This document shows positions 1 to 12,753 of a DNA stretch of 64,000 nt, one piece after another (position 1 is the first letter of the stretch; each line of letters begins with the position of its first letter). The notes under the pieces are model-generated. The model had not been told where the DNA came from, did no database searches, and saw only the letters and a program-made list of their open reading frames with translations. The stretch is taken from assembly GCA_954871525.1 (NCBI GenBank), contig OX940863.1, positions 41,278,501 through 41,342,500 on the forward strand. Reading direction: 5' to 3'. Made by a program: the position numbers and the translations under genes. Source of the stretch: Parietaria judaica. Lineage: Eukaryota; Streptophyta; Magnoliopsida; Rosales; Urticaceae.

Positions 1-607
1 GCCCATTATAGAATTCGAAATCAGGGAGGGAGCTTCCCTAATTGGTTTTTCGTTGAGCCTATAAATAGGATGCTCATTCTACACATTTCACAAACCTCTC
101 CCCAGAGCAAGAATTCGACCTCTCTCTCTCTCTCTATCTAAAGTCTGCGAATTTCTGAGCTACTGGTTTTTATCTTGTTCGGCTTAGTGAGACGTTGTTC
201 TCCGAAAGCTTTAAAAGAACCTTCAGTTAAAAGTTTTGTGACGAAGTCCTGCCGGCGAAGCCCACGCTTCGGTATGAGGAGTCCAGGAGAATATCCCGGA
301 AGATAACGGGAGTTCCCTCAACATCGGCGAAGCCCTGCCTAGTTCAGAACGCGCAACCAGAATCGTCATCACCTAAGGTACGGCCTTATATTATTTACTG
401 TTTATTTATTTCCTATTAACTAGATTATTAATAATAAAATTAAACTACTAATAATTTATTAGATCTTGATTTTGGTTATTATTCAATGTTCAATCCGTTG
501 TACAGTTAACAAGTTTTCGGCTTTAAATATTTTTTAAATGTTACCCGGATGGTTCGTCGGCATATTTCGTGATAATATAAGTGGGAAACGTAACGAACTT
601 CCCAACA
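1..607 (+). repeat. Partial LTR (3' part) of a plus-strand Ty1-copia element, same family as element A
   Basis: This stretch matches, in inverted orientation, the 1998-2565 end of element A's left LTR and 10073-10690 of its right LTR. It contains a TATA box (tataaatagg, about 60-69), a CT microsatellite, and ends in CCCAACA, the same terminus as element A's LTRs. A degenerate initiator-Met tRNA primer binding site follows. The LTR start lies outside the window. It is therefore the end of a 5' LTR of a plus-strand copy. Confidence 0.8.
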
Positions 608-1997
608 ATTAATATCAAAGCAATGGTTAAAGGATAAATAATTTCGTTATTTATTTTAAGGTTTTAATTGAACGAATTATATGATGAATAAATTGATTTT
701 AAAATTGAAATTTCTATTTCTAGATATTTTAAAATTAATTTAATATTGGGTAAATACCCGACCCAAACTTTTTAGATCAGGTACTGGGCCGGGCTGCACT
801 AGGCAGCCCAACCCGTGGGGCCATGAAGTGAGGCTGTGGAACAGCCTCGGGTACTTCGCCTTGGCCCAGACCACGGGTGCCCACAGCCTAGGCCATTCGG
901 CCAAGCCCAGCGCACGGGCACATCGCAGGGGAGCGCCCAGGGGCGCAGCGAGTGGGCCTCCCGTGCGGGCGCCATGCGCCCTGTCTAGCAGCGTCATGGG
1001 CTTCGTGGCCCAACCCGAATGCGCACCCTAGCCTGATTCGCTAGGGCTAAGCTCGTGCTCAAATCCTTGAGCGTGTAGGCCCGGGTTTTAACCCGGATGG
1101 TCCACGTGCATTTATAATTAGGAATAAATATTAATTATCAATTAAAAGGATAATTAATTAAATTAGTTATATTTGATTAATTATTTAAATAAAATATGGA
1201 TGTTATTTTGGATAAATAACATTGTCTTCTTTTAAATAAAATATGGATGTTTTTTTTTTTTTTAACATTGTCTTATTTTAAATTCAGAAATTAAAATATG
1301 GATGATAATTCTTTTAAGAATGATATCATTGTCTTATTTTAATTTTCATAAATAACTATTAATGGGCTAATTATATGAGTGATAATTCTTAGAGAATAAG
1401 TATCATTGACATGTAATTATAAAGTCATCAAAAATATAATTAGTTAAACCTATTTTCATAACCCTTGAAGCATAGTGCCTATGTTTAGATAATTTTTAAT
1501 GTGTCGGAATAGGATAGATTTAAATAATGAACGGTAAAAAAGATTTATTTATTATTAGTCGGAAAAATTTCAAACGTACAATCTTGCCTCGGGAGAATCA
1601 AAAGTGGGGCCGGTTCACCATCTACTTTTGGGTGACCGGTTAGGACCCCTCCTATCTACCTGGAGAGCGTACGATGTGATTAATCACTATTGACGATGTA
1701 ATAAATAAATGACTAGGCTTATTAGATATTACCTCGGTAATTATAACGCCTTAAGATAAATGTTTTTAATGTGTCATTAAATGGAGTTTATAATAAGTTT
1801 AATTAACTGAGGAGTAAAAAACGTTACTTCCTAAAACAATAGAAAATATAGAATATATTGAAAGGTCTCCATTATTACTGTCACACAGTCTGCTGACCAC
1901 ACCACCGCGAGTCACCTTAGTGTCTCCATTACCCAAGGAAGGTGTGGTTGTGGAAGGTTTGACACCGTGATAGTTCCAAAAGTATATGAGGACGGAG
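608..1997 (+). mobile_element. Primer binding site and untranslated leader of the truncated plus-strand copia copy
   Basis: The first bases (608-621) are a mutated version of the TGGTATCAGAGC primer site complementary to initiator Met tRNA. The rest is the inverted counterpart of 8640-10072 in element A. It has the same GC-rich block (about 770-1090 here, 9540-9870 there) and then AT-rich sequence with the same short motifs. No convincing reading frame is present; the ORFs in the GC-rich block are chance. The match stops exactly at 1997, where element A's LTR terminus begins, so the rest of this copy was lost or displaced. Confidence 0.75.
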
Positions 1998-4900
1998 TGT
2001 TGGGAAGTTCATTGTGTGTCCCACTTATATTATCACGAAATATGCCATCGAACAGTCCGGGTAACATTTAAAAAATATTTAAATCGGAATACTTGTTAAC
2101 TGTACAACGGATCAAACATCGGATAATAACCAAAATCAAGATCTGATAAATTATTAGCAATTTAAATTTCATAAAGCCGTACCTCAGGTGATGACGATTC
2201 CGGCTGCGCTTTCTGAACAGGCCAAGGCTTCGCCAATGCTGAGGGAAACTCTCCTGATCTTCCAGGATACTCTCATAGACTCATCGTACCGAAGCGTGGG
2301 CTTTGCCAGCAGGACTTTGTCGCAAAAATTTTAACTGAAGGTTCTTTTAAAGCTTTCGGAGAACAACGTCTCACTAAGCCGAACGAGCAAAAAAAAATCA
2401 GTAGCTAAGAAATTCGGTGACTTTAGATAGAGAGAGACAGAGAGGTCGAATTCTTGCTCTGGGGAGAGGTTTGTGAAATGTGTGGAATGAGCATCCTATT
2501 TATAGGCTCAAGGAAAAACCAATTAGGGAAACTCCCTTCCTAATTTCAAATTCTATAATGGGCAAATATAATTAATTCTCTCAAATCAATGGTCTAGATT
2601 TAATCATTATATATCCAATTGTTCAAATTAATTAGGGATTTAACCAAATAAGGAAGTCATATTAAATCAACTAATTAAGTTATTAACCAATCACTTCCTT
2701 ACATAGATGAATTCGAATTCCCTGTGTGTGTGTGTGTGTGTATAATTTTCGTAATCAATAGTCTAGATCCAATGGTTGGAATTAATTCCATAACCAATCT
2801 AATGGACCATATTGATTTAGGACAAATTCAACTCTCCCTGCTTGATTACCAAACAATAGAATTCGATCAATATCTTGATAAATTTGAATTATATATGCCA
2901 TATATACATGTTAATTAATTTCCAATCCAATGGTTAAGATTAAATCCTAAACCAATCCAACTGCTTTAATTAATTAACCATATTCGAAATCCAAACTTGG
3001 TTACAAAGTCATTTTCGAATTTGGGCTTCCTAATTAATTAATTATCATGATCCAACGGTTGAGATTAAATCTTGACATAATCTAATGAACCAAATTAATT
3101 TTAAGGTTTTTTTACCAATACCTAAACTTAGGTACTTATGCCGCAATTTGGAAAATCCAAACCAAGTAAAACTCGTGTAAACCTAGTCATACATTTCTTG
3201 GGCAGCAATGAATATACATATTTATATGTTTACCAAAAATATATTTTATTATAATATAAGCCTATTAATTATTAATTAATTACTAATAAGAATATTAATA
3301 ATTAAATCCAAATAATTATATTATTCTATAATGCACTGATCTCAATATCACACATTAAATGTCATGGTGTAACACCAGCATTTAAATTCGTGACATATGA
3401 CATGAATCCAAATTCTACTTTCTTTTATCAGGTAAATATCCAGTACCAAACTTTGGTACTTTTGCCACGTCAAAAATAAAACTTCCAAAATATGACACAG
3501 ACTTTAGTTTTATGAATCCTGGCAAATAATAAAACATATCGAAAGTTTAAATCACGTTTTTATCATCCGTTCCGGAGCTGTATCACTGAATCTCCAACGA
3601 ACTACTTGTGGTTCATTAAACCTCGGTGTTATTCCACTATAAACTCGAGGTTGCACTCTCTAGCGATACAATATATTAAATCATATTTAGGGATAAAATC
3701 ATAACCGATCGAATGGATTAAATTGATTTTAGGTTTTTCTCAAATACCAAAATATTTGGTACTTATGCCGCAATTATGAAAAGACCAAAGCCTATCCATT
3801 CGAATGTCATATTGTTCCACATTCCAAGGCATAATTCGATTTTACACATATAATATATATAAATATATATTATTTATATATTATTATAAATCTATTAATT
3901 ATTGATTAATAATTAATAAGATATTTATAACTAAATTCGAATAATTAAATTATATTAATAACCTCTGATCTCAATATCACACATTCAAATGTCATGGTGT
4001 CACACCATCATTTAAATTTGTGACATGTGATTTAATTTCATAGTTTACCAAAACGATCACAAACTTAGAAATTCTCTAAATCACAAACCGTGCGTCGAAA
4101 CGACTCGGTTCCAAAAGAAAAGTTTCTTAGAATTTAATTTCCAATAACTTTCATGTTGATAGAAAATCCAAATTCTACTTTCTTTTGTCAGTTAATTTTG
4201 GTTACCAAGATATGGTACTTTTGCCACGCTATTGATAAAACTATCTGATGCATGTCATAGACTTCAGTTTTATAAGTCTTTCCAAATGATTAAAAATATC
4301 TCAAAATTTTCTATCACGCACGTATCATCCGTTACGGAGCTATCCTGGGGACCATGGACCCGTACCACTTAAGCTCCAACGAACTGCTAAGGTGTTCGTC
4401 AAACCTCGGTGTTATTCCACTATAAACTCGAGGCTGCACTCTTTAGTGATGCAGTATATATTATTCCCTTAATTACAGCAGGGTGTCCATTGATACAATC
4501 AAATTCGGGTTATTGATCATTCACTTTATGATGCACACATGAGCAGGCGGTTTCTACCGTTTTGCCCCTCATTGCATTTTCATCCTTGACTCAGTCAGTA
4601 ATATCATGAGTAACCAATTATGGTTTCGATTCATAAGTTGCGCACGGGTACCCCTCACTTCTCACCACCGACAATCAAGGGAATCATCATGACTCTGAAG
4701 AGAGCTGTGTGATGCCCATTTCTATGACCAAGCTACCTTTACTGCTGACTATCATGTTCCCAAAATAATAGTGTTAGGAACAACGGTAATATATTGTGTT
4801 CTTTAATAGTTAAATCAAAGAACAATCAAGCCAGCAGCTCGGACTCAAGATCACTCAGGACTTAGATCGAATATCCATTTTATCATCTATTAGTGACTCA

Positions 4901-5325
4901 ACTCCAAGTTATCAGTGACGGTCTTATATGATAACTTCCGGAGTTTAAGTCAGGTCTAGTCCAGTATGAAGACACTTCATACTTAATGCACTTCTAGTGA
5001 GTGTGACACAGACAAAATTTAGAATAGGATTGTCACTTAGTCACATTAATGACCTTATACGATTAATGGGCTACCACTAAGTTAATCAGGTCACAGACAT
5101 TTTAAATTAATTTATTATGATTATTAATTCTTCCTCATATTGACTCTGTTGTGATAATAATAACATAATTGCATCCTATATGAACTAAGGATCAAACATT
5201 CTATTTTACTCTACCAGAAACTATAATAAGATTATCACAATAAGCACCATCTTTTATTCAATGACTTGTCATAATCTTTTACAAATGGATAAAAATATCT
5301 TGTTTAAGGACACACATGTCCAAGA
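1998..5325 (-). repeat. Element A 3' LTR (long form, with internal duplication)
   Basis: It is a direct repeat of 10073-12753. It is about 650 bp longer because two diverged copies of one unit lie in tandem (about 3040-3700 and 3700-4460); the other LTR has only one. A (GT)n run lies at about 2724-2742. A reverse-strand TATA box (complement of tatttatagg, about 2508-2517) sits at the position equivalent to the one in the other LTR. ORFs inside the LTR are spurious. Confidence 0.85.
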
Positions 5326-5337
5326 ATCTCCCACTTG
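5326..5337 (-). other. Polypurine tract of element A
   Basis: Reading on the minus strand, caagtgggagat directly precedes the LTR start at 5325. This is the usual copia arrangement of RNase H gene end, purine-rich tract, 3' LTR. Confidence 0.75.
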
Positions 5338-7130
5338 TACACAAAAGAAGATGACCCATGTCTTTCAGACCCATATTCTTCAGATGCCTTCTGAATATTT
5401 TCTCTGGCAACGTCTTGGTGAATGGATCAGCCAGATTGTCTTCCGAAGCTATTTTCACAACCCTTACGTCACCATGACACACTATTTCTCTTATGAGATG
5501 GTATTTACGTTCTATATGTTTTGCCTTGTTATTGTCTCTGGGCTCTTTAGAATTCGCCACCGCACCACTGTTGTCACAATACAGTGTTTGCGGCCCATCT
5601 ACATCTGGAACTACTCCTAGCTCTACGTAGAAATTCTTGAGCCAAACTGATTCTTTGGCTGTCTCATAGGCTGCCACGTATTCATCTTCCATTGTGGAAT
5701 CTGCGATACAGGATTGCTTTACGCTTCTCCAGAATATCGCTCCACCAGCAAGGGTGAACACTGCTCCCGACGTCGATTTTCTCGCGTCTCTATCAGACAT
5801 AAAGTATGAGTTAGTGTATCCTATTGGATACAGTTCTGATCTTGAAAACACTAACATATAGTCTCTCGTTCTCTGAAGATACTTGAGAATGTTCTTCACT
5901 GCAGTCCAGTGAGCCATACCAGGGTTGGATTGGTATCTGCTAACAATTGCTACAGCGTAACAGATGTCTGGCCTAGTACACTGCATAGCGTACATCAGAC
6001 TTCCCACTGCTGAAGCATAGGGTATTTGCCTCATTTTGTCTTGCTCTTCCGGAGAAGTAGGGCACTGCTTCCTGTTAAGGAATACTCCATGTCTGGTTGG
6101 TAAATTACCTCCCTTGGAGTTTGCCATTACAAAACGATCAAGCACCTTATCTATGTAGGCTGCTTGTGATAAGGCTAGAAGCATGTTGTTGCGATCCTTA
6201 AAAATACGGATCCCAAGAACATAATTGGCTTCTCCCATGTTCTTCATTTGGAATTGCGTAGATAGCCACGCTTTCACGTCCGATAGCCTCTTCACACTGT
6301 TTCCAATGAGAAGAATATCGTCGACGTATAGAACAAGAAATATCTCCACGGTATCATCATTGAGTTTGTAAATGCACGCCTCAGTGATGTTCTGTATGAA
6401 TCCATAGGTCTTGATGGTCTCATCAAACATTAGATTCCAGGATCTGGAAGCTTGCTTCAATCCATAAATGGATTTGAGTAATCTGCAAACCTTCCCTTCT
6501 TGACGCTTCTGCACGAACCCTTCTGGTTGGTCCATATAGATGTTTTCGTCAATATACCCGTTCAGGAAGGCAGTTTTGACGTCGATCTGAAAAATCTCGT
6601 AATTGAGACTACAGGCTATGGCCGTGAGAATCCGGATGGACTTTTACTTAGCGACTGGAGCGAAGGTCTCATCGAAATCAATACCTTCCCTCTTGTTAAA
6701 ACCCTTAGCCATTAGTCTAGCCTTGAAGGTTCTAACCTTCCCGTCCACTCCTATCTTTCTCTTGTATACCCACTTACACCCAATGGTTTTGAAGCCATCC
6801 AGTAAGTCTATAAGTTCCCAGATTTCGTTGGAATCCATTGATTATATTTCTTGGTTCATGGCTTCCTGCCATTCTCCCTTATCAGGATCCATCATAGCTT
6901 GCTAGTAGCCTTTGGGATCTTCAACACTAGTGTTTGTAACAGCTAGGTGAAATTCGAACTGGGTGTGCTCGTAGCGTTCAACAGGTCTTTTGAACATCCC
7001 ACTACGTCTGAGTACCTCTCGGTTCTGATTTGGGACCGTGGTTTCCGCACTCTCCTCGACAACAGGCACTGTTGCCGGTGCTGTGACTTTGTCACAAGAT
7101 CCTTTATATGAGGAATATCTCTAATTTCAT
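5330..7130 (-). pseudogene. Ty1-copia reverse transcriptase/RNase H remnant
   Basis: This is the 3' half of a copia pol polyprotein. The upstream piece (about 6950-6644) has the RT entry region, with a conserved [12 protein letters not shown] segment and a DETFAPVAK motif. After a frame change near 6640 the main frame (6590-5330) has the LKQASRSW segment, the catalytic YVDD box (about 6320), the SLMYAMQCTRPDI region and the copia RNase H with DSTMEDEYVAA and the IKH-like HIER motif. Stops occur upstream of 6840. Gag, protease and integrase are absent, so this copy cannot move by itself. The family assignment is firm because the order RT then RNase H directly beside the polypurine tract is typical of copia (RVT_2). 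The large plus-strand ORF at 5261-5620 is a shadow. Confidence 0.9.
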
Positions 7131-7386
7131 TCTCTATTAACCATCATGACATTTGATTTATTTAAATCAATTAGAGTATTTAGAGACTATAGGTTAAAAG
7201 TAACATGTCACTGTATTTATCTGGATATTGCACACACAAAAATAAGACTTTTATTAATAAGGAATTATTCCATGAAATCATATCCAAAAATAAATCGAGG
7301 TCTTAACAATGCAAAATTAATGATAACAATAAACTTAAATAGAATGTAAACTTAAAGCAGGCTTCCTTTTTCGAGACACTCGAGTA

Positions 7387-8182
7387 CTAGCCGCTTTCGT
7401 TCTGTGCTGAGCTCCCATCGACAGAGCTCCCGCTGCCTCCTGAAAAGAAATAAACAAACGTTAGTATTTTAATTTATGGATCTGATATGTGAATTTCTCC
7501 AATAAAAAACTAATTTGGGGTTAAAATAAGAGTTATTACCTTTCCAAGCCCGCAGATGTTTTTGGCACATAGTATGCCCGTTTGCTCTTGGTTTAAGCCA
7601 GCATTCAATGCATAAAGCTCCTTTTTCCGTGTTTCTTTTTAGCAAAAGCGACTCCTGTAACGAAAAAGGTTTGCAATGTTTATAATTTTAATCTATGGAT
7701 CTGAGATGTAATCTCTCCAATAAAAAACTAATGTAGCATTCAGAAAAGGTTTTACCCTTTGGTGAACTGATGTGCAGTCTGCATCGTAGCTGACCTGGCA
7801 CTCTCTTTCGTATCCCATATTGGAAACACATTGCAGACAAACCAACCTTTCTTTCTTTTCTCCCAGGTTCAGCTTTTGATTCAGTATTTCATTTGTTATC
7901 TTTTGCCATTCCTTGAGTGACAAGAGTCGTTACTTTGTTCACCTTTTTCACCAGTCTCTTTATTTCACCCATTGAGACTTTGAGTACCGAATCTTTAAAG
8001 GATTGACTCTTATTTGGATACTGGTATAATAGGAAATTGAGCAACTCATATTCATTATCAGACTTGAACCAAGCAGTGTCTTCTTCAAATATCGATACCT
8101 CAAACTCAGATGGAGGACCAGAGTTGACAGATTCTTGTTCATCATCCGTGATGTTAATTGGTTTAGACATATTAACTTGCAT
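7387..8182 (-). CDS. Unidentified small spliced gene with Cys/His motifs inside element A
   Basis: I do not recognise this gene. Three exons with GT-AG introns can be laid out on the minus strand: exon A 8182-7756, exon B 7654-7540, exon C 7439-7387 ending in TAG, with introns of about 100 bp. Phases agree at both junctions. Exon A starts at ATG 8182 or 8170 (MSKPINITDDEQ) and has one apparent frameshift near 7920. Its end holds CLQC and two further cysteines. Exon B holds CIEC and, 11 residues on, CQKH, which looks zinc-binding. The C-terminus is Gly/Ser-rich. The two introns share about 50 bp of similar sequence, suggesting an exon-intron duplication. A pyrimidine-rich acceptor-like tract just before 8182 may mean another exon upstream. 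It lies where gag should be, on the same strand as pol. It may be a captured host gene or a later insertion; function is unknown. Confidence 0.5.
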
Positions 8183-10027
8183 TGAAAAAGAAACTTATTC
8201 AACTTTATTATAGGTATAATGTTTTGAAAAAATATTTGTTCGAAATAGTTACATGATGCAAACATGTTCTGGGAAAAACGTTAAATAAACCCTTTAACTA
8301 TTTCGTGATAATTTAACCGACTGTACACGTCGTTGCCGTCCTTAGTGGCGTGGTCACTCTAGGGTGACTCGCGGTATCAACCGTGTAGTTTGGTTAAACT
8401 ACGTTTTAGTCATAAACTTAATTAATATTCATAACAGGAACTACCAAAGTTCCCTATGATTATTAACTATCACCATAGACGGCCGGGAATAACCAACTTC
8501 CGTGCAAGCGTAACCCATTATATTCGGTTCTCGGGATCCTCTTGGAAACGTCGTCCTTAGGGAATGGTCACTCTTGGGTGACTAGCGGTCCATTTCCAAG
8601 ATTCCTCTGTCCCCATATTCTTTTGGAACTATCACGGTGTCAAACTTTCCACAAACACACCTTCCTTGGGGAATGGACACACTAGGGTGACTCGAGGCGG
8701 TGTGGTCAGCAGACCTTGTGACAGTAGTAATGGAGACCTTTGTTTTATTCTATACTTGCCATTGTTTTAGAAAATAACGTTTTTAATTTCTAAATTATAA
8801 AAACTTAATATATATAAACTATCTATTAATGACACATTAAAAATTTATATTTTTTCTTTATTTATTACTTTACGTAATCTTAAATAAGCCTAAGATTCAT
8901 GTTTATTATTTAGTCGGAAGTGATAGATCAATCCGTACGCTCTCCAGGTAAATGGGAGGGGTCCTAACCGGTCACCCAGAAGTGGATGGTGAACCGGCCG
9001 CACTTTTGATTCCCTCTTCCTTAGACAAGATTGTACGGTTGAAATTTTTCCGACTAATAATAAACACTTTTACATTTACTCTTTATTATTTATATCGATC
9101 CTATATCGACATATTAATAATGATCCAAACATAGACATTATGTTTAAGGGTTATGAAAATAGGTTATAACAAATTATATCTATGATGAATAATTATAATT
9201 TTATGTTAATGATACTTATTCTCTAAGAATTATCATTAATCATTTTCCATGCCCATTTATAATTATTTATGAAATATAAAAAATAAGACAATGATTTTAT
9301 TCTTTAAGAATTATAATCCATATTTTAATCTTTAAATAAGACAATGTTATTTAATCATTAAATAACATCCAAATTTAATTTTATGAATTATTAAAATAAG
9401 ACAATATTATTTATCCAAAAATAACATCCATATTTTAATTTCAATTAATTAATCAAACATATTTTATTTTAATTCGTATTTTATTTCAATAAAAATAATT
9501 AATAATTCGATTTAAAAAACATTACACGTGGGCTATCTGGGTTAAAACCCGGGCCCACGTGCACTCCAATCCAACCACGCGCCCAGCCCTTGCGAATTGA
9601 GCTGGACCGAGTTCTCGGGCAGGGCCACAAGGCCTGGTTCGCTGCCAGGCAGTTCCCCCCCCCCCCCCCCCCTAGCTCACCCGAGCGTTGAGGTTGGGCT
9701 AGGCCTAGTGCGCAGCCCACGGGCTGCTGCCAGCAGCCCTAGCGCGCTCCCTGTGGGCTGGGCGTAAGACCCACGGGCTGGGAAACCAGCCCGGCCTCCC
9801 AATGGGTTTGCTGCGTGCGAACCCTAGCCCACGGGTTTGGCTGTTTTGGCAGCCCGGCCCATTACCCGGTTCGAGTTTTTGGGTCTGTTAATTTTCTTAT
9901 TTTAAATTAATATTTAAAATATCTAGAAATTCATAATTTCAATTTTAAATAATTAATTTTATTCATCAAATAATTCGTTCTTTAAACCGTTAAATTAAAT
10001 TACGTAATTATTTATCCTTGAACCATG
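8183..10027 (-). other. Element A untranslated leader, no gene seen
   Basis: This is leader sequence homologous (inverted) to 608-1997. It contains a short motif, ggtcactctagggtgactcg and variants, near 8350, 8567 and 8672. It also contains AT-rich stretches, a GC-rich block (9540-9870) and a run of C at about 9655-9672. I see no supported coding region. Confidence 0.6.
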
Positions 10028-10072
10028 GCTCTGATACCAATTGTTGGAAATTGGTACTGCTCTGATACCAAT
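10028..10072 (-). other. Duplicated primer binding site (initiator Met tRNA)
   Basis: On the minus strand, attggtatcagagc follows the LTR terminus CCAACA at 10073. The same junction (CCAACA plus attggtatcagagc) occurs again 31 bp further on, around 10048-10029. The plus-strand copy at 601-621 has only one. The motif is the standard copia primer site. Confidence 0.8.
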
Positions 10073-12753
10073 TGTTGGGAATAATCCCTGCAAATTATCA
10101 TGAATTGTACCGTCGAACCGTCCGGGTAGCATTTAAAAATTTATTTTAAGCGGAAAACATATTAACCACCAACGGTCCAAACATCGTATAATAACCATAT
10201 TACTAGATCTGATAAATATTATGTAATTTAATATTCATAAAGCATTATTAATAATCTAGTCTTTATAGGAAATAAATAGAAAATAGTAAATGGTCGCATT
10301 TATTAGCCCAATGCATAAGGCCGTACCTCTATTGTCGACTTCCGGCTGCGCGTTCTGAACTTGGCAGGGCTCCGCCGGTGCTGAGGGAAACACCCGTGAT
10401 CTTCCGGGATATTCTTTTGGATTCCTCGTACCGAAGCGTGGGCTTCGCCGGTAGGACTCCGTTTCTAAATTTAAACTAATGGTTCTTTTTAAACTTCCGG
10501 AGAACTAAGTCTCTTTAGCCGGACCAGAGAGAGATCAGAGGAAAAATTCGCAGACCCTTAGGGAGAAGGAGAGTTCGAATTTTTTCTCTGGGGAAAGGTG
10601 TGAAACATATGTAGAATGAGCTCCTATTTATAGGCTCAGACTGTAACCGAATTAGAGAAATTCTCTCCCCTCAAAATTCAAATTTATAATTAAATATAAT
10701 TAATTATTTCAATCCAATGGTCTAGATTTAATCTTATCTAAATCCAAGGGATATAAAATCAAAAACCAATCTTATCCTCTAATCTTATCAAATTCGAATA
10801 TATATATTTATATATATATATATTTATTAAAATCTGAATTCTAATTATCTAGATCAAACGGTTGAGATAAATCGTTAAACCGATCTAATGGATCAAATTA
10901 ATTTAGGATAAAATCAAATATCAAAATATTTAATAAAAAACAAATTAATTCGATTTTATCCTTTTAAATAATTCAAAAATATATATTATATATATAATAA
11001 ATTAATTTCCAATCCGACGGTAAAGATTAAATCTTAAACTGATCTAACGGATATAATTAATTACATAAATTCAAAAAACTAAACTTGGTCACCAAGCTAT
11101 TAATTTCGAATATATCAATTCTCTTAATCCAACGGTTGATATTAAATCATAACCGATCCAATGGATTAAATTGATTTTAGGATTTTTCTCAAATACCAAA
11201 ACATTTGGTACTTATGTCGCAATTATGAAAAGACCAAAGCCTATCCATTCGAATGCCATATTGTTCCACATTACAAGGCATAATTCGATTTTACACATAA
11301 AATATATATAAATATATATTATTTATAATATAAATCAATTAATTATTGATTAATTATTAATAAGATATTAATAACTAAATTTGAATAATTAAATTATATT
11401 AATATCCTCTGATCTCAATATAACACATTCAAATGTCATGGTGTCACACCATAATTTAAATTCGTGACATGTGATTTAATTTCATAGTTTACCGAAACGA
11501 TCACAAACTTAGAAATTCTCTAAATCACAAACCGTGCGTCGAAACGACTCGGTTCCAAAAGAAAAGTTTCTTAGAATTTAATTTCCAACAACTTTCATGT
11601 TTACATAAAATCCAAATTCTACTTTATTTTGTCAGTTAATTTCGGTTACCAAGATATGGTACTTTTGCCACGCTATTGATAAAACTATCTGATGCCTGTC
11701 ACAGACTTCAGTTTTATAAGTCTTGCCAAATGATTAAAAACATCTCAAAATGTTACTATCACGTACGTATCATCCGTTACGGAGCTATCCTGGGGACCAT
11801 GGACCCGTACCACTTAAACTCCAACGAACTGCTAGGGTATTCGTCAAACCTCGGTGTTATTCCACTATAAAACCGAGGCTGCACTCTTTAGTGATACATA
11901 ATTACAGCAGGGTTTCCAATGATACAATCAAATTTGGGTTATTGATCTTTCACTTGATGATCCACACATGAGCAGGCGGTTTCTACCGTTATGCCCCTCA
12001 TTGCATTTTCACCCTTGACTGAGTCAGTAATATCATGAGTAACCCACTTTTGGTTTTGATTTATAAGTTTCTCACGGGTACCTCTCACTTCTCACCACCG
12101 ACAATCAAGGGAATCATCAAGACTCGTAAGAGAGCTGTGTGATGCCCATGTCCATGACCAAGCTACCCTTACTGCTGACTATCAGATTTCCAAAATAATA
12201 GTGTTGGGAACAACGGTAATATATTGTGTTCTTTAACGGTTAAATCAAAGAACAATCAATCCATCAGCTCGGACTCAAGATAATTCAGGACTTATATCGA
12301 ATATCCATTTGATCATCTACTAGTGACTCAACTCCAAGTTATCAGTGACGGTCTTATATGATAACTTTCGGAGTTTAAGTCAGGTCCAGTCTAGTATGAA
12401 GACACTTCATACTTAATGCACTTCTAGTGAGTGTGACACACACAAAGTCCAGAATAGGATTGTCACTTAGTCACATTAATGACCTTATACGATTAATGGG
12501 CTCCCACTCAGTTAATCAGGTCACAGACATTTTAAGTTCATTTATTATGATTATTAATTCTTCATCACAGTGACTCTGTTGTGATAATAATAACATAATT
12601 GCATCCTATATGAACTAAGGATCAAACCTTCTATTTTACTCTACCAGAAACTATAATAAGATTACCATAATAAGCACCATCTTTTATTCAACGACTTGTC
12701 ATAATCTTTTACAAATGGATAAATACATCTTGCTTAAGAACACATGTCCAACA
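10073..12753 (-). repeat. Element A 5' LTR
   Basis: It begins with TGTTGGACATG at 12753 and ends with CCCAACA at 10073, and it is a direct repeat of 1998-5325. A minus-strand TATA box lies at about 10625-10636 (complement of cctatttatagg), followed by a CT/GA-rich putative transcript start region. Confidence 0.85.

Larger units (their letters stand above)
1998..12753 (-). mobile_element. Element A: degraded Ty1-copia LTR retrotransposon
   Basis: Two direct LTR copies (1998-5325 and 10073-12753) flank an internal region. On the minus strand it has an initiator-Met primer site beside the right LTR, a polypurine tract beside the left LTR, and a copia-type RT/RNase H next to that tract. Gag, protease and integrase are missing; their place is taken by a short spliced gene of unknown function and AT-rich sequence. 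LTR termini are TGTTGG...CCAACA (TCTTGG at 5325 by mutation). The five bases outside the two ends (cggag and tcttc) differ, so no target site duplication remains. Together with the inverted copy on the left this suggests rearrangement after insertion. Confidence 0.85.

Noticed and set aside
740..1031. ORFs on both strands in a GC-rich block
   Set aside because: They lie in retroelement leader sequence; the open frames come from GC richness and are not conserved in the inverted copy at 9540-9870.
5261..5620. 119-residue plus-strand ORF
   Set aside because: It is antisense to the copia RNase H and polypurine tract and has no features of its own.
1998..12753. Simple nested insertion of element A in the left copia copy
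   Set aside because: The right flank does not resume the interrupted copy and the flanking 5-mers differ.
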